From Hyaloscypha bicolor E (taxonomy: Eukaryota; Ascomycota; Leotiomycetes; Helotiales; Hyaloscyphaceae), in NCBI RefSeq assembly GCF_002865645.1, contig NW_020194551.1:155176-219175 (forward strand): 64,000 nt of DNA, read 5' to 3'. Position 1 is the first letter of the stretch, and each line of letters starts with the position of its first letter. Under the pieces are notes generated by a model that searched no databases, was not told the DNA's origin, and saw nothing but the letters and a program-made list of their open reading frames with translations. Shown here piece by piece: positions 35,401 to 46,832 of the stretch. A program made the position numbers and the translations under genes.

Positions 35401-35855
35401 GGCGCCCCTCTTACCTAATCTGACCCTCTCCCCTTTCATTTTCTAACTGTTCCTAGATCACCTCAAGAATGAGTATCTCGGCCCATCTACCATACCTCAT
35501 CCCGCTCCTCGCCCTCTCACTCCTGATCCCAGAACAACACCGCACCTCGCCCCTCACCACCGCCCTCATCGCAGGCACCTTCCTCCTCACCTCAGGCCTC
35601 ACCCTCTCCGGCATCCAAGATCTGAGAGACACTTGCGCCCAATGGATCGGAGGCGATCCATTTTCCGCAGCTGCGAAACTCCTTTTAGTTGCCACGCTCA
35701 TCTCTTCCGAGCTCCTCTCCTCGATTAACCTCTCGGTAATGGCTGTAGCGGCCATGGATTTCCTCTCTGGAACCCGGGATACTTGTTCCTCTGGAACTGC
35801 TGTAAGGGTAGGTGCTGCCAGATTTTGCCCCCACCTGCCCCCCGGAATTCCTTGA
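32402..35855 (+). CDS. Membrane-anchored protein, half zinc cluster
   Basis: Five exons, 32402-32443, 32609-32736, 32791-33220, 33273-35396 and 35457-35855, with introns of 165, 54, 52 and 60 bp, give 1040 residues. Residues 1-100 include a conserved N-terminal block (FQPALNTLEFQELIDAYV). Cys191, Cys194 and Cys201 form ACDACKKKKIRCDPSH (CX2CX6C); the second half of a Zn2Cys6 cluster is missing. A very long Ser/Gln/Asp-rich region follows, and the end holds three hydrophobic stretches (LGVLHLQ onward, IPLLALSLLIPEQ and LLLVATLISS). The last intron is optional: if retained, translation stops at 35423, giving 925 residues without most hydrophobic segments. The fourth intron sits exactly before the third cysteine. 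The function is unknown; a membrane-tethered regulator is possible. Confidence 0.75.
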
Positions 35856-36719
35856 ATAGAGCTTCTGCTGATAACATCAATAGGTTTCACGAGGACAGGC
35901 TTCGGAAGATAGATATGTACAGGGTATTTACGCTTCTTGGTTAGGAATGATGGATATGCTGAGCCCGGTGGTTGCTGTTTGATGTTGCTCCGATTGAACA
36001 TGGTGATCTAAGTGAGGTGGATGATGGACGGATGATGGGTATGATTGATGTTGTATCCGAGATGTTCTCGTTGATAGATAATCCATCTTTCATCGGCCCT
36101 GGATATACTGTTTTTTCTTCTTCTTCAACTTCAAGGCGCCGTCACCGGCGGCGATGCACCACTCCTTGAGACTGTGTCCCTCGCCCAAGTGCCGGATAAC
36201 CGGAACCCCAAACAACAATCCGTGTCCCTACTTAATGCCCAACTCCCCTCCGATGCCAAGAAATGGAATGAGATTGTCGCCCACCATTTTCGAGGAAGTC
36301 TCGCTTGTAAGCCTACAATAGCAGTTGCTGTCTGCAATGTGACGTGTTGTTCCGTCCTGAGAGCACCTGTTCCTGGTGTTGTGGTGTGGCCTGGTTGCAT
36401 TTCAACTGCAATTTTAGAACTCCTTATCTACTTGTAGTCTCTGAAGTAGTCCTAATTCGGAGATTGGCAGAGGAAAGACAAAGGCGTGGAAAACCCCCGA
36501 GATAGATATCGACCTTGGAAGTTCTAAATAGATCTATCCCTCAAGCATTCCTCAAACCTATTGTGAATGGAGATTGACTGGACGTGGAAACCCAGGTTCT
36601 ATTGGTATCTGATTTCGAAGTTTCTATTGTTCGCGTTGAAATAGAGTTTATTTATATATTTTCTTTGTATAGAGGCATATGTGTAATCGGATTTGGTTAG
36701 GAAAGATGTCTCGAACTAT
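35856..36719. other. Intergenic, nothing supported
   Basis: Some 0.86 kb between convergent genes. I see only short frames. Confidence 0.5.
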
Positions 36720-38374
36720 CTAACAGTCTTCGTTGAATGGGAGGGGAGAATAACCTGTTCGTTCCAACTGTTCAAAAAATGCTTCTATCTGGCTTGCAAG
36801 CCACCTTGCCAAATCTTCTCTGATTGCGTCCAAATAAATATTCAATCTACGAAGGCGGTCTTCAAGGACGCCTGTCTCCATAACAAAAACTCTGTGCACT
36901 AGTTCCTTGATATTTACTTGTCGTCTAGCATGCTTTAAACTTAAAGCGTATATACGATCAGAGCTAAGATCGCTTTGCCAAATACGAAGACCTATCAAGG
37001 TATGAAGGGAATTCTGGGTTTGAAGTTTGCTTCCGAGTTCGGAAGATTTACTGTCAAGCATTCTTTGCAAATACTCTAGACAGGCTCGATCTCTGCATCT
37101 GATATTTGCCTGACGACCAAAAGAAGCTATTTCAAAAGTCGTCCAGACGGTCCAAGATGAGACCAGCCGGGCCTCCGGTATAAGTTGTGATTGAGGAAGG
37201 CCGGTCAGCTGAAAAACCCTGTCACAAAAGTACTCTTTTCGACACAAAAGCCAAAGAAGAAGGCGCAGGCCTTGCAGATATTTGACCATGCGCAACTTGG
37301 TCTCAAAACTAGCTGCCTCGAATTCCGGATCAGGTAGCGCAAGAGGCTCGAAATGGGCTTTCCCACATCGGTATCTCACTGTGACCGCCAGGTCAACCAG
37401 TTTATTTACTTGAGCCGGAATGATTGAATGATCCGCGGTCTGCTGGACGAGTTCTGAAAATACTCCCGGTATAGAAGGTACCTCCTCGTGTGGGGATTTT
37501 GGCAAACCATGCTTTCGAGGTTGTGGTTTCAGTATTTTACGACGGGTCTTGGAGACTTGTCGGTTCTTGGTAGAGATGCCCAAGAGTGAGCGTTGGATTG
37601 CTGCGAGAGTAGCATCCAGCCTCTCAGCTTGGACGCAAGTCGTTTGATGAGAAGTTGCCTGTGATTTCTGGATATCGTGTAGCGTCTCATGGATCTTGCT
37701 AGTCGACCTCGAGATCTCCGCTGTCTCGGCGAGGCTGGTGCTTTGAAGACCAGCAGCAGTTTGAACTCTTTCTTTGATTTTCTCCAGATGGCCAAAAGTA
37801 ATTTGCTGAGAGGACAATTGCTTTGCTGTGAAATCGTCGATCTTGGAATCTATACCCTTGATATCCAGGCCTGTCGACAACTCGAGATCCCTGTAGCCGT
37901 CAGTAATATGCTTTGGAAACGTCGAGGGAGTTTATACACAGTCAGTAGCTCCATCATAAGTACTAGCTGGTCTCGATGAGACGATATCTTCGACCTCGTC
38001 TCCGCAAACCGCCCCGCATCAGCAGCAAGCTTCAATTTCTTAACAGCATTCTTGGCCCATTTCCCATCCTCCACCTTCAGCGCAGCCATGCCGGTATTCC
38101 AAGCCTCCAGATCAGCGGTGCATCGTGCGACTCCCTCCTGCAACTTCGCAATTAATTCATATGTTCGCGCCGAATATTTCTGTGCTGATCGATCAGAGGT
38201 AATTTGCTGAATCGATTCAAGTGTCTGACTGAGTGCTCGAATCTCGCTGATGATAGCCTCGACCTCACCTGCAACTCGCGGAAGCTTGTGGCAGAAAGTG
38301 TACAAAGTGGACGCAGACTGGACGGCGAGACCTGCGAGGCTTATGAGGCGCGCGGCACCCGATGCTAAGTCCAT
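36720..38374 (-). CDS. HeLo-like STAND N-terminal domain protein
   Basis: Two exons on the minus strand (38374-37938, 37890-36720) joined by a 47-bp GT-AG intron (donor GTATAA, acceptor ctacag), give 535 residues. The first 150 residues (GAARLISLAGLAVQSASTLY, then LPRVAGEVEAIISEIRALSQTLESI) resemble the N-terminal fungal domain of STAND proteins (NACHT_N/HeLo-like). Such domains can act in cell-death signalling when coupled to a NACHT module. Here no P-loop or repeats follow: the rest is a helical region with Lys/Arg clusters and a domain I do not know (about 250-530). So it could be a stand-alone partner of a STAND protein, or a domain used in another context. No signal peptide is visible. 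Confidence 0.7.
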
Positions 38375-38847
38375 GGCCGCGATGCGAATGAATCATCGCG
38401 ATGTTGGGCAAGTGTGAAAATGAGGTTCAAGAGAAGGCTGCGTGAACACGGTTGGTGGCTTGCACAGCCTTCTGCGGGCGTCACATGCTGCCATTCGCTG
38501 AAGTGTGCTTTGTACCTTGTACTTGTACATTTTTTCCGAAGATATGGAAGACTTAGAGTATACGTTTATCTTCAAGAGTGTCAAGTGTTCATAAAATTCA
38601 ATTATGAGTGGAAAGGAACACTGTCGATTTCGACACTTCAGAGGTTCTTCCTTTCCCGGCTGACAACGCAAGTTTGCTGGAAATACGCTCCTGGGCTGGC
38701 CTCACCGTAAAGCAGATAAGAGCCTCAAAAACACACTGTATATTAAATCAAAAAAGGAACCCGTTCGCCATTCTCACAATATCTTCTCTAAAACCCAAAA
38801 CGCCGATGCTAGCCCTCTTCCCTTCTCCACCCCTCTGTATCACACAC
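38375..38847. other. Intergenic, nothing seen
   Basis: About 0.47 kb between the HeLo-like gene start and the 3' end of DID2; probably the promoter of the former. Confidence 0.5.
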
Positions 38848-39682
38848 TCACGATCTCAGCGCCCTCAACCTCTCGCCCAAACCGTCCTCCTCCACTTCCG
38901 TCGGACCACTCTTAACCGGCGCCGCCTTAACAGCCTGCGCGCCCTCCATCTCCTGATGCAGCTCCACACCCGCCTCATCCGCAACCTGGTTCATAAGCCT
39001 ATCGACATCTTCCTGCGGCGTACCGACTGCAGTAGCGGATGTCGTTGCGTTCTCGTAGTATCCGGTCGCGACATCGAGGTCTTCGAATTGTGTCTCGAAG
39101 CGGTCCATTACTGCTGAGATCTACACCTCCTGTCAGCACCAAAGCAATCCTGTCTATAGAGAGCAGTGAAAAGCGGGGGAGGGCACACCTTCTCCAAATC
39201 CATAGCCTTCATGGCCTGATCCATACCCTTCACCACATTCATCATGCTCCCCGTAACCTGACGCATCGTGACCGCCGTCTGCACTCGACTGGCAACCGCA
39301 TCGATCCGGCTTCCCAGCCTCAGCAGATTCAGTCGTTCATTTTGCTTGCGGATCGCGTTCTGGGCGTAGATCTTTGCGATGTCGTTGTGGCCTTGTTGGA
39401 TTGCCTGCATGTTCTCATGAGCCTTTCGCTCTGGGAGATGTGGGATTGAGGGAGGGGGGCACACCTTCTTGAGCTTGTCTTTCTCTGTCTTCTCGTCCTT
39501 GCTGGCTTTTGCTGCTTGGCGGTTCAGTTGCTTTGCTGTGAACTATTTCCACAACAATCAGCCTCTGTCCAGAGCTGGGGGGGTCTAGCGCAGAGAGAGG
39601 TGCGAGGCAGCGTGTCTGCCAACTTGCGATAAGCGCTGAGACGTACCTTCAGATTGAACAGCGCTTTCTCGAGTCCCGACAT
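38848..39682 (-). CDS. DID2: ESCRT-III subunit Did2/CHMP1
   Basis: Four exons on the minus strand (39682-39647, 39542-39465, 39404-39189, 39120-38848) with introns of 104, 60 and 68 bp give 200 residues, close to the family's usual 200-204. The N-terminal half is basic and helical ([43 protein letters not shown]), typical of the Snf7 fold. The C-terminal half is acidic, and it ends with [12 protein letters not shown], a MIM1 motif for Vps4 MIT binding. Did2/CHMP1 recruits and regulates Vps4 to disassemble ESCRT-III in multivesicular body sorting and cytokinesis. The first exon encodes only 12 residues; the splice sites and the exact length make the model secure. Confidence 0.93.
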
Positions 39683-40010
39683 GATGACTAGATTGTGTGG
39701 AATATGCAGGTGGAAGTATGGAGTACTCGAAGTCGATATGTCGAGGTCGTTGAATGTTCAGTGCGATGCAGAAGTTGGTTGAGGCAGCCTTGTGGTTCTC
39801 GCCGGAGCCTGTGACGTTGCTCGGCTTTGCCTACTTGGTCGCTAGCGCCTCCCATAATATCAACTTTAGAGACCGGGTCCGCACAAGATATCTACCCCGC
39901 GATGACACCCCGCCAAGTGCTCTTCAAGCTCACTTAACTACTTTGTTACATTTGTTCTTACTTTCCTTTCACTCATTTTCCTTCTGCGCAGTAGGAAGCA
40001 CACCACCAAA
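39683..40010. promoter_or_regulatory. Divergent intergenic, DID2 and DUF427 gene
   Basis: Only 328 bp separate two divergent ATGs, so both promoters lie here. I see no clear operator. A CT-rich leader precedes the plus-strand start (CACCAAAATGCC). Confidence 0.45.
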
Positions 40011-40544
40011 ATGCCACCAAAACCAAAACTCAATGTCCAGAATTTCCCTCGCCCGCCATTACTGGAAAGAACACCCCGCCATCTGCAAGTCAAGTGGCAC
40101 GGGCAGACGATCGCAGATACGAAAGATGCATACTGGGTGCTGGAAACGTATCATCCGCCCAGTAACCTCACCTTCAATTCCTCCAACAGTTTATTGTCAT
40201 GATTCTGATACTGTCAAGCTTATTATATCCCAAAATCCTCCCTCTCCATCTCCTTGACACGCACCCAGAAATCAACATTCTGCGAGTGGAAAGGCTGGGC
40301 TACGTATTTCTCCGTCACCGGTGAAGAGGGGAAAGAGACAGTAAAAGATCGGATCTGGAGCTATGAGAGTCCGAATGAGGCGTATAAGGAGATTAAGGGG
40401 TATGTGAGTCTTTACGCGGGGCCGTGGGAGTGCTTTGTTGATGGGGAAGAGGTGAGGCCGCAGCCGGGAGACTTTTATGGTGGTTGGACGACGAGCGAAT
40501 TGGTAGGGACTATTAAGGGGGATGCAGCAACGAGATGGTTATAG
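40011..40544 (+). CDS. DUF427 domain protein
   Basis: Two exons, 40011-40161 and 40219-40544, with a 57-bp GT-AG intron, give 158 residues. The spliced protein carries the DUF427 signature: WHGQTIADTKDAYWVLETYH, then TYYIPKSSL and STFCEWKGWATYFSV, and PGDFYGGWTTSELVG. The exon junction falls inside the TYYIP block, and the frame is continuous. DUF427 proteins are small beta-rich proteins, widespread in fungi and bacteria, whose function is not established. The length is normal for the family. It is divergent from DID2. Confidence 0.9.
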
Positions 40545-41108
40545 GCTTGTGGGAGGTAGAACAGGAGGTGTATGATATGACGACATGTTGTGTACGAGTA
40601 TATGACGGCTTATTTCTGGTTCAGTTGGCGGAAAGAGGCGAGAGGTGAGAGATGAGAGGTGAACCTCGACTGGCCAGCGACCGAGTCGCACACTATCCTA
40701 TTACATTCACGTTTGGTCAAGTGACCAAAAAGGATGCTGTCTTTCAATTCACGTTACAAAAGGTTGGGCAGACATTTTCGCTCACATGTCCGAAGATTCT
40801 GAGTATTTGAAGTTCAATCATGCTTCTTATTCTTGTTGCTTCACGCAGCTCGCATCTATATTACAGTGCTCTATGCACAAACCATTGTTCGTCTTCCCCA
40901 CCCATTATACATGACATCAAGCCACGTTCATCTCTCATTTCATGCTGGCCGTCTGACCGTAAAGTCCCAAATCGGAACCAAGTGTTTCCCCCAATGTTAT
41001 GCGAGCTGGTATCAGAAAGAGAAACGCCTCAAATGCATATATATCCTCCCAATGCTATGCTCTTCCCTCCCTGCATCTAGGGCAGGATAGGACAGAGTAT
41101 GATCTTTT
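40545..41108. other. Intergenic, nothing seen
   Basis: About 0.56 kb between the 3' ends of two convergent genes. No repeat or frame stands out. Confidence 0.5.
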
Positions 41109-43008
41109 TTACAAGATCAAGACGGCGAAGAAGAGCGTGGCGAAGCTGGCTCCGATCGCGATGCTGTTCTTACCAGCTGAGCTGGTAGTTTGTTGTGTAG
41201 GTGTGCTGCTGGCTTGGATGGTGCTGTTCGAGATGCCGCTCGCGCCATAGGTGGTCTGTGCCGGTGTGGCGGTTGAAAGAGCGACACCAGCATTTCCAAG
41301 GGTCGGAGCACCTGTTACGAGGACTGCGTCGGCACTTGAGGTTCCTCCAACAGTCGTGAAGACGACTTGAGGAACGGTGACGACAGTGCTGATGGTGGTG
41401 GTGGTGTAGCTTGATGGAATGATGTATCCGGAGGAGACACCGGTGGTTTCTGTGCAAGGAACTGTCACAGTGGTCTGGACTGTGATTGTAGTCACTGGCA
41501 CAGCGGTCTGGGAAACGGTCGCAATGACGCTGGAAGCGCATGTGACGATGGCTGGGTTGGAGGGAATATAGGGTGCGCAGATACCCTGGAAGTAGGTCTG
41601 GGCGAGGCTGATCTCGGTATCCGAGGCACCATACGCAGACAAGCAAGAGAAGACGTTGGTAACAAAGTCGGTTGATGGGCAGAAGCAGTTAGTATCAGTA
41701 TTGGAACTGCAGCCTTCGATGAAAAGCCAGGTGTTCAAGCACTGAGGCAGGACATCTGGGCAGGTTGCTGTAGTTATTGGTCCGCTCGATGTCGTGATAG
41801 TTGTGGGCACGTAGACGCCTGAGTTGGTGGAAACGGCAGCTGGGGTTCCGACGGGAGATGATGTGGATTCGGCCTCGCATCGCGTGCAGATGGTCTTTGT
41901 TGTCGTCAAGAGGATGGTAGATGTCGATGTGGAAATCTCAATGCTGGTGCCATTTCCAGAGGTGTGGGTTTTTGTGACTGGGCAAAGAGTAGTCGTGGTG
42001 TCGACGACAACAGTGGTAATGACCTCAACGACGCTGGACGAGGTCGATGTTGTGGGCGGTGACGCTGCAGGAGATGACTCGGTAGCATAAACACTGGAGG
42101 TTGTCTCAACTTGGTTGGGTGTAGACGTGCTGGCAGCAGGCGACGGAGATGGAGTAGTCTCAACTTGCTTGGGTGTGGACGTACTGGCAGCAGGCGATGA
42201 ACCTGGAGTAGTCTTAATCTCCTTGGTTGAGCTCGTGGTGAGAGTAGGAATAGATGATGTCGTGGCCTTGACTGGAGTTGACGTGGACGTGGTGTGATAC
42301 TTTGTGCTTGAAGCAGAGCTGCAGTCAAAACCAATGCTGTGGACACCAATGCTGCAGCTGCTCTTTCCCTTTCCGCTTCCGGAAGATTGAGAAGGGTAGA
42401 CAACCGTCACGTTCTTTGCACCTCCACACTGAGTGTTCTTCACAACGCTGCCTCCAGAGCTGCAAGAATGGGTCTGCTTGCATGTAGATCCGCCGGGCAT
42501 GCTGTAGTGGAACTCAAGATCACAGTCAAACTCAACACTGATCTGAAGTTCATTGACCGAGAACGCGGAAACATCGGACGAGGAACCGCATCCAAAGCTG
42601 GGGCAGCTCGAGATATCAGATTGAGCTTTGCCGGTGATGCATGTGTTCTGGGCTATGTCAGAAAAGGGGGTCAAACTAAGCTGGTTGAACGTGCCTGGAA
42701 TGTTCGTTTACTCAAGCTATCACGCTTGGAGCCGCTGCCGAAAGAGCTGGCGCAGGAGAAACCACCGAAATTAAGGCCGCCATATTGGGAGAAAGATCCA
42801 AAACTGAGACCGCTCCAGTCAAAACCAGAGGATTGCTGAGTATTGCATTGGTTGTTTGTGTTGGCAGGGCAAGAGAAGGAAGGGGCATTAGTCCATCCCT
42901 GTGTTATCGTCAGTCGAATAATTCTTGAAAGGTGTAATGTTTACATACAGCAGATGCCAGTTGAAGGCTTGAAGTCAGAGCAACGATAGTGGAGAGTGTA
43001 GACCTCAT
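41109..43008 (-). CDS. CFEM-domain GPI-anchored cell-wall protein
   Basis: Three exons on the minus strand (43008-42949, 42898-42695, 42647-41109) give 600 residues. Residues 1-20 are a signal peptide. Residues 21-145 are a Cys-rich domain: CPANTNNQC, YGGLNFGGFSC, then FDCDLEFHYSMPGGSTCKQ and NTQCGGAKNVTVVYP. A Ser/Thr-rich stretch with tandem STPKQVETTPSPSPA-type repeats follows. A CFEM-type block with eight cysteines (CPDVLPQC to VTCASS) comes next, and a Ser/Thr region precedes a C-terminal hydrophobic GPI tail (IAIGASFATLFFAVLIL). CFEM proteins are fungal surface proteins, some of which bind heme. The second intron has a GC donor (CAG|GCACGT to agcccag, 47 bp); it was chosen because it gives RTFQNTCITGK, as in relatives. 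An ordinary GT donor 4 bp later gives a 38-bp intron. Confidence 0.85.
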
Positions 43009-46000
43009 GGTGAAGTTGTGATAGAAACAAGTTGCTGTTCAACGAAGGTTTGGTGAGAATATATAGCTGGTAGTTCGATATGAGATAGCGAATGTACTTT
43101 GCGAGGGCTTATGAGATAACAAGAAAAAGAATGAGGCCAAAGAAGCGAATGACTTTGGAACTCAACAGGGCGAGAGCAAGTAATAATAGAGAGAACAAAA
43201 GACCTGGAAGGGATGAAGAGGAAAAAAGGGCATTACAAGAGGATCTCAGGATGTATTATATCTTTGGAAACTGTTGGTTCTCGTGGGCCACGGCCTTCAC
43301 AGCCTCCCTCCTTGGACCCTCTGTCTGCCCCCCCATGTCAACCAGTCAAGACACCTCCTTCATGCGGGCAGGGGACGAGGATGCCTGCCTTGGACTGGAC
43401 CCACGGTCAAAAGGCCCCGTACTTGGAGACCCATGCTTTGGCGCGCGTTTTCAGAGGGCGAGGGGGCAAAGGAGGCCGGCAAACGTGTGGCTCGCTCTGA
43501 CGAGAAGAAGAACGTGGCGTGGAGTGAAGCTTGAGTTGAGGTCTACGAAAATGAAACAACAGGAGGTCTGCGCCAAGCAGCGGCGAACTAATGCAGGTAC
43601 AGTGGGATGGGGGCAGCCAGCCACTTAGCGCCCTGGATATGGACATGGGATGAGCAAGAATGCCTGCAATTGTCCGATCTGGCTGCCGATGGAAGGTCTG
43701 AGCTTCCTCACCAGATCTTTCTCGGGACGGCGGATTCTCGGATGCGTCAAAATGATCTTGGGAGCGCCGGGTGAAGTTCTCAATTTGGGCCAGTCTGAGC
43801 GCTGAGCAAGAAACTGTCCTTTCTGACTGTTGCGTTTCCAGACACCGCCATTTCTTTGAGAGCAATTTGCGAGCCCAAAAGCTCGAATTCCTGGGAAGAC
43901 TTGGTCAACTGTCCAAGGGTTGACCTCGAAACGATGGCTCATGGCTTTATGGCCCGAATAGGAGGGTCGATGCTGGATCTGTCCGAGAGTTGTTTTTAGA
44001 AGTTCCCCTGAGCCGCTGGCGGGCGCAAGCGAATGGTTGACGGGGGTCGCTGCTGATGGCGCGTTTGAAATATCCTCCAATCAAAGCATTGGTTGGATTT
44101 CCGTCACCAACATCGCGAAACGTTGCACAGTAGGGATGCGCTTACAGGAATTGCTTGCTAGTATTCTTGTATCTTGGTCAGACACAACTGCTATTCTGAG
44201 GGAACTGGACGAATGGACCGCATCGACAAGTTGCAATTTAACTGACGGTGGGACGGTGTTTAGCCCTTGTTTCTCCACAGAGGTCACAGTGAGAAAAGAG
44301 GTCCAAACGACTCGGATCCTCGGTCTGTCTTGCACTCTCGGTGTCACGGACTCAGAATTTGAGCTCTTTCATCGGAGGTAGAACTCACGGCAGGTCCAGC
44401 CGCAACTTCACCACCCAACCGCTCAAACTTCACATCTCTGCGAGCCTGCTAAGAAGAATCTGGGGGGTCGCTACGAGCGATCTGCCCAGTTGTCTGAGGG
44501 ATCCAGAACAGGAAACACCTCCAAATGAAACGGTGCCCAAAATGGCAAGACTAGGTTCAGGATCTCCACCTTGCCCGGTTCGCGGCGGATCATCGAAACC
44601 CTGAACGACTCGGAGAGACGGAAATGCAGTCGGAACAAGACATAACTGCGGTGGGAAACTCCATTCACGGCACAACGTGCAGATACGGATTCATGTTGCT
44701 GCCAGGTACCCGCGAGCTAGGAAGACACGGAGAGTCAGTGCCTCTGAGTTTCTAACCTCGTAAGAAAGGTTCTTTCCTTCAGGCTTCACCCGGTGCCGGT
44801 CTCGCCACGAATTGCTGTTCCTCAAATTTACCCTTACGACGATCTGCTGGCTGACTCGAATCCTGATGGCCGAACATCAACCAGCCTCTACTTGGTATAC
44901 CCGCCAGCCGCCAAAAGAACTTGAAGACCGCGATCGTGGCCCATTTTCGCTTCAAGTTCTGTCTGTGCACGCTGATCTTGATATCTTCTGTTTGTTGTCA
45001 AAAAATTCATCCCTGAAATGCATCCACATGAAACGAAGTCGAGAGCTCGGTTGGCTTGACAAAGAAAGTCTCGCCGTGTGGGGAAGCTGGCGGGTTTTGA
45101 CGATGAAACGCTGGGCACACGAGTTTTGCGCACTGTGATTGGTTCACATCTAGGATAGGGGGAAGCCCAGTGAGGCTGTGCAAGCCCCATCGGTTCGGGC
45201 AATGCATTTTGAATTTTCGATCTGATCGAAAACATTTTCTTTTACGAGTTTTAAACTTCCTTGCTTCTGCGATCATGCTGGTGGTGATCGCGTTTTGCAT
45301 TACTTTGCCATAAGTTGTGATGAACTGTTTATGCGGTTGCATAAAGTTGGGAGGCTGTGTTGGGCTTGATCAGGAAAGAGGGAAACATCAACGCCCCTCT
45401 TGGAGTCGAGAGCTTGGGTGTCCTTGGGAAGATCGGTGATCGGCTTAATGCCCTCAGTTCTCCGGATCTCTTCATGCTTTCCCTCGCGAAATTCTTTCCC
45501 CTTTAAAATTGGTTATGGGCTACAATGGAGTGTCAAGGTATTCCATGACGAGGGTTTGTTATTGTATGCGGCCGTCTGATGACGACGACAAGCCGAAAGA
45601 AGGTTTGGCATCGAGGCTGGTCTTAATAGAGCCGCGAAGCGGCGGAGATTAGGTTTGTCACCTCAAGCATCTTGCTCACTTCACAGCCCCTGTAACATTT
45701 CGGGATCGATATTTTTGGCCCTCTCAAGTGGAGGTCGACTTACATGGTTATCAGAAATATTTCCAAGGCAAGTGATGATAGCCTATGACATTCCCCAAAT
45801 AATGTTCATTCCATGTTTCTTGCCCAATGGTGACGAGTTCGTCATCATGGCGATCTGCATCAGGCAACCACGTTTCAACAACATCTCAACTTCCTGTTCT
45901 ATCCAAGTTCTCTTCACATTCAGAAGACAAAGTAGGAATTAATAGGGCGGAGATGAATAGCATACAGTTGAAATTCGACAATAAAATCCTCCACGAAAAT

Positions 46001-46136
46001 ATCTGATCACCGACTGCGGTTTCAAATTGAGTCCAGGCATCCAAATTCCTGCACATATACATCCCATCCAACACCTCTCTTTTCCTCGACACATCAATTT
46101 CTCACACACTTCCAATTGCCTCACCCAATCAAAATA
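43009..46136. other. 3.1-kb gap between divergent genes, no firm gene
   Basis: Only short frames occur, on both strands, without recognisable domains; those at 43407-44080 (minus) and 44037-44604 (plus) overlap each other. The start of the gap (43080-43250) is purine-rich on the plus strand, which is pyrimidine-rich on the sense strand of the CFEM gene, typical of fungal promoters. The end is the promoter of the GNAT gene. I found no tRNA or transposon signal. Confidence 0.4.
43059..43066 (-). promoter_or_regulatory. TATA-like box of the CFEM gene
   Basis: The minus strand reads CTATATAT here, 51-58 bp upstream of the ATG at 43008. The spacing would leave a 5' UTR of about 20-30 nt. It is a plausible TATA box for a strongly expressed wall protein gene, but it is based on one short match. 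Confidence 0.3.
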
Positions 46137-46832
46137 ATGACAACCCTCATCCTCTCCAACGAGGAATTCATCCTCTCCCCTCTCTCGCTCCCGGAAGAAG
46201 CCCCCAAGATCCTACACCTGCACTACCAAACCGTGCTCTCCACGCTCCAGCACGGCCAATCCGCGCCTATCGAAGCAGAGTTTAGGTCTCAAAATCTCCC
46301 ATCTCTCATCAATCGCTTCAGCCACCCAAACTCAATATCCTACCAGTTTTCCCCAGCATCCGACCCAGAGAAACTTGTCGCTTATGTATATTTCAGACCT
46401 CCTTCTCCCCCGGACACCAGGACGGTGGAAGAAAGGGAAATGGAACTTAGGGAGGAGGTCGAGAAAAGCACTAGTAGGACGAGTAAGGAATTGTTGTTTG
46501 CTTTGAAAGCGGAGAATGGGGAGTTGAATGAGAGGTATTTTGGGAAGGGGTATGAGGAGAGGTTTTGGGAGTTGGAGGCGCTGGTTACGGATGAGGGATA
46601 TCAGAGGAGGGGATTGGGGAGTAGGTTGGTGGAGGAGGGATGGAACGAGGTACAGAAGCGGGTGAGGGAGGAGGAGGGGAGCAAGGTAGAAGGTGTTTAT
46701 TTGGTGGCTAATCCGGCGGGGAAGAGGACGTATGAAAAGGCTGGTTTCAAGTTGTTAGGTGGTAGGCCGGTAAGGCGTGAGGGAATGAGGGACGATCATA
46801 TGCATCTTTGGTTTGTGAAAAGGTTTGAATGA
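46137..46832 (+). CDS. GNAT-family N-acetyltransferase
   Basis: An intronless gene of 231 residues from the ATG at 46137. Motif A of the GNAT fold is clear: LEALVTDEGYQRRGLGSRLV, with the acetyl-CoA loop QRRGLG (about 162-167). A later strand reads VYLVANPAGKRTYEKAGF, typical of the fold's C-terminal half. The central charged helix (about 95-145) is longer than in minimal GNATs. The acceptor is unknown; fungal relatives include many small-molecule acetyltransferases. The frame is open upstream, but the leader has no other ATG. Confidence 0.85.
   Translation: MTTLILSNEEFILSPLSLPEEAPKILHLHYQTVLSTLQHGQSAPIEAEFRSQNLPSLINRFSHPNSISYQFSPASDPEKLVAYVYFRPPSPPDTRTVEEREMELREEVEKSTSRTSKELLFALKAENGELNERYFGKGYEERFWELEALVTDEGYQRRGLGSRLVEEGWNEVQKRVREEEGSKVEGVYLVANPAGKRTYEKAGFKLLGGRPVRREGMRDDHMHLWFVKRFE

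Noticed and set aside
41695..42403. Several Arg/His/Leu-rich frames opposite the CFEM gene
   Set aside because: They are shadows of its Ser/Thr-rich coding repeats in other frames.
44037..44604. Plus-strand frames in the 3.1-kb gap
   Set aside because: They overlap minus-strand frames of equal quality and have no recognisable domain.
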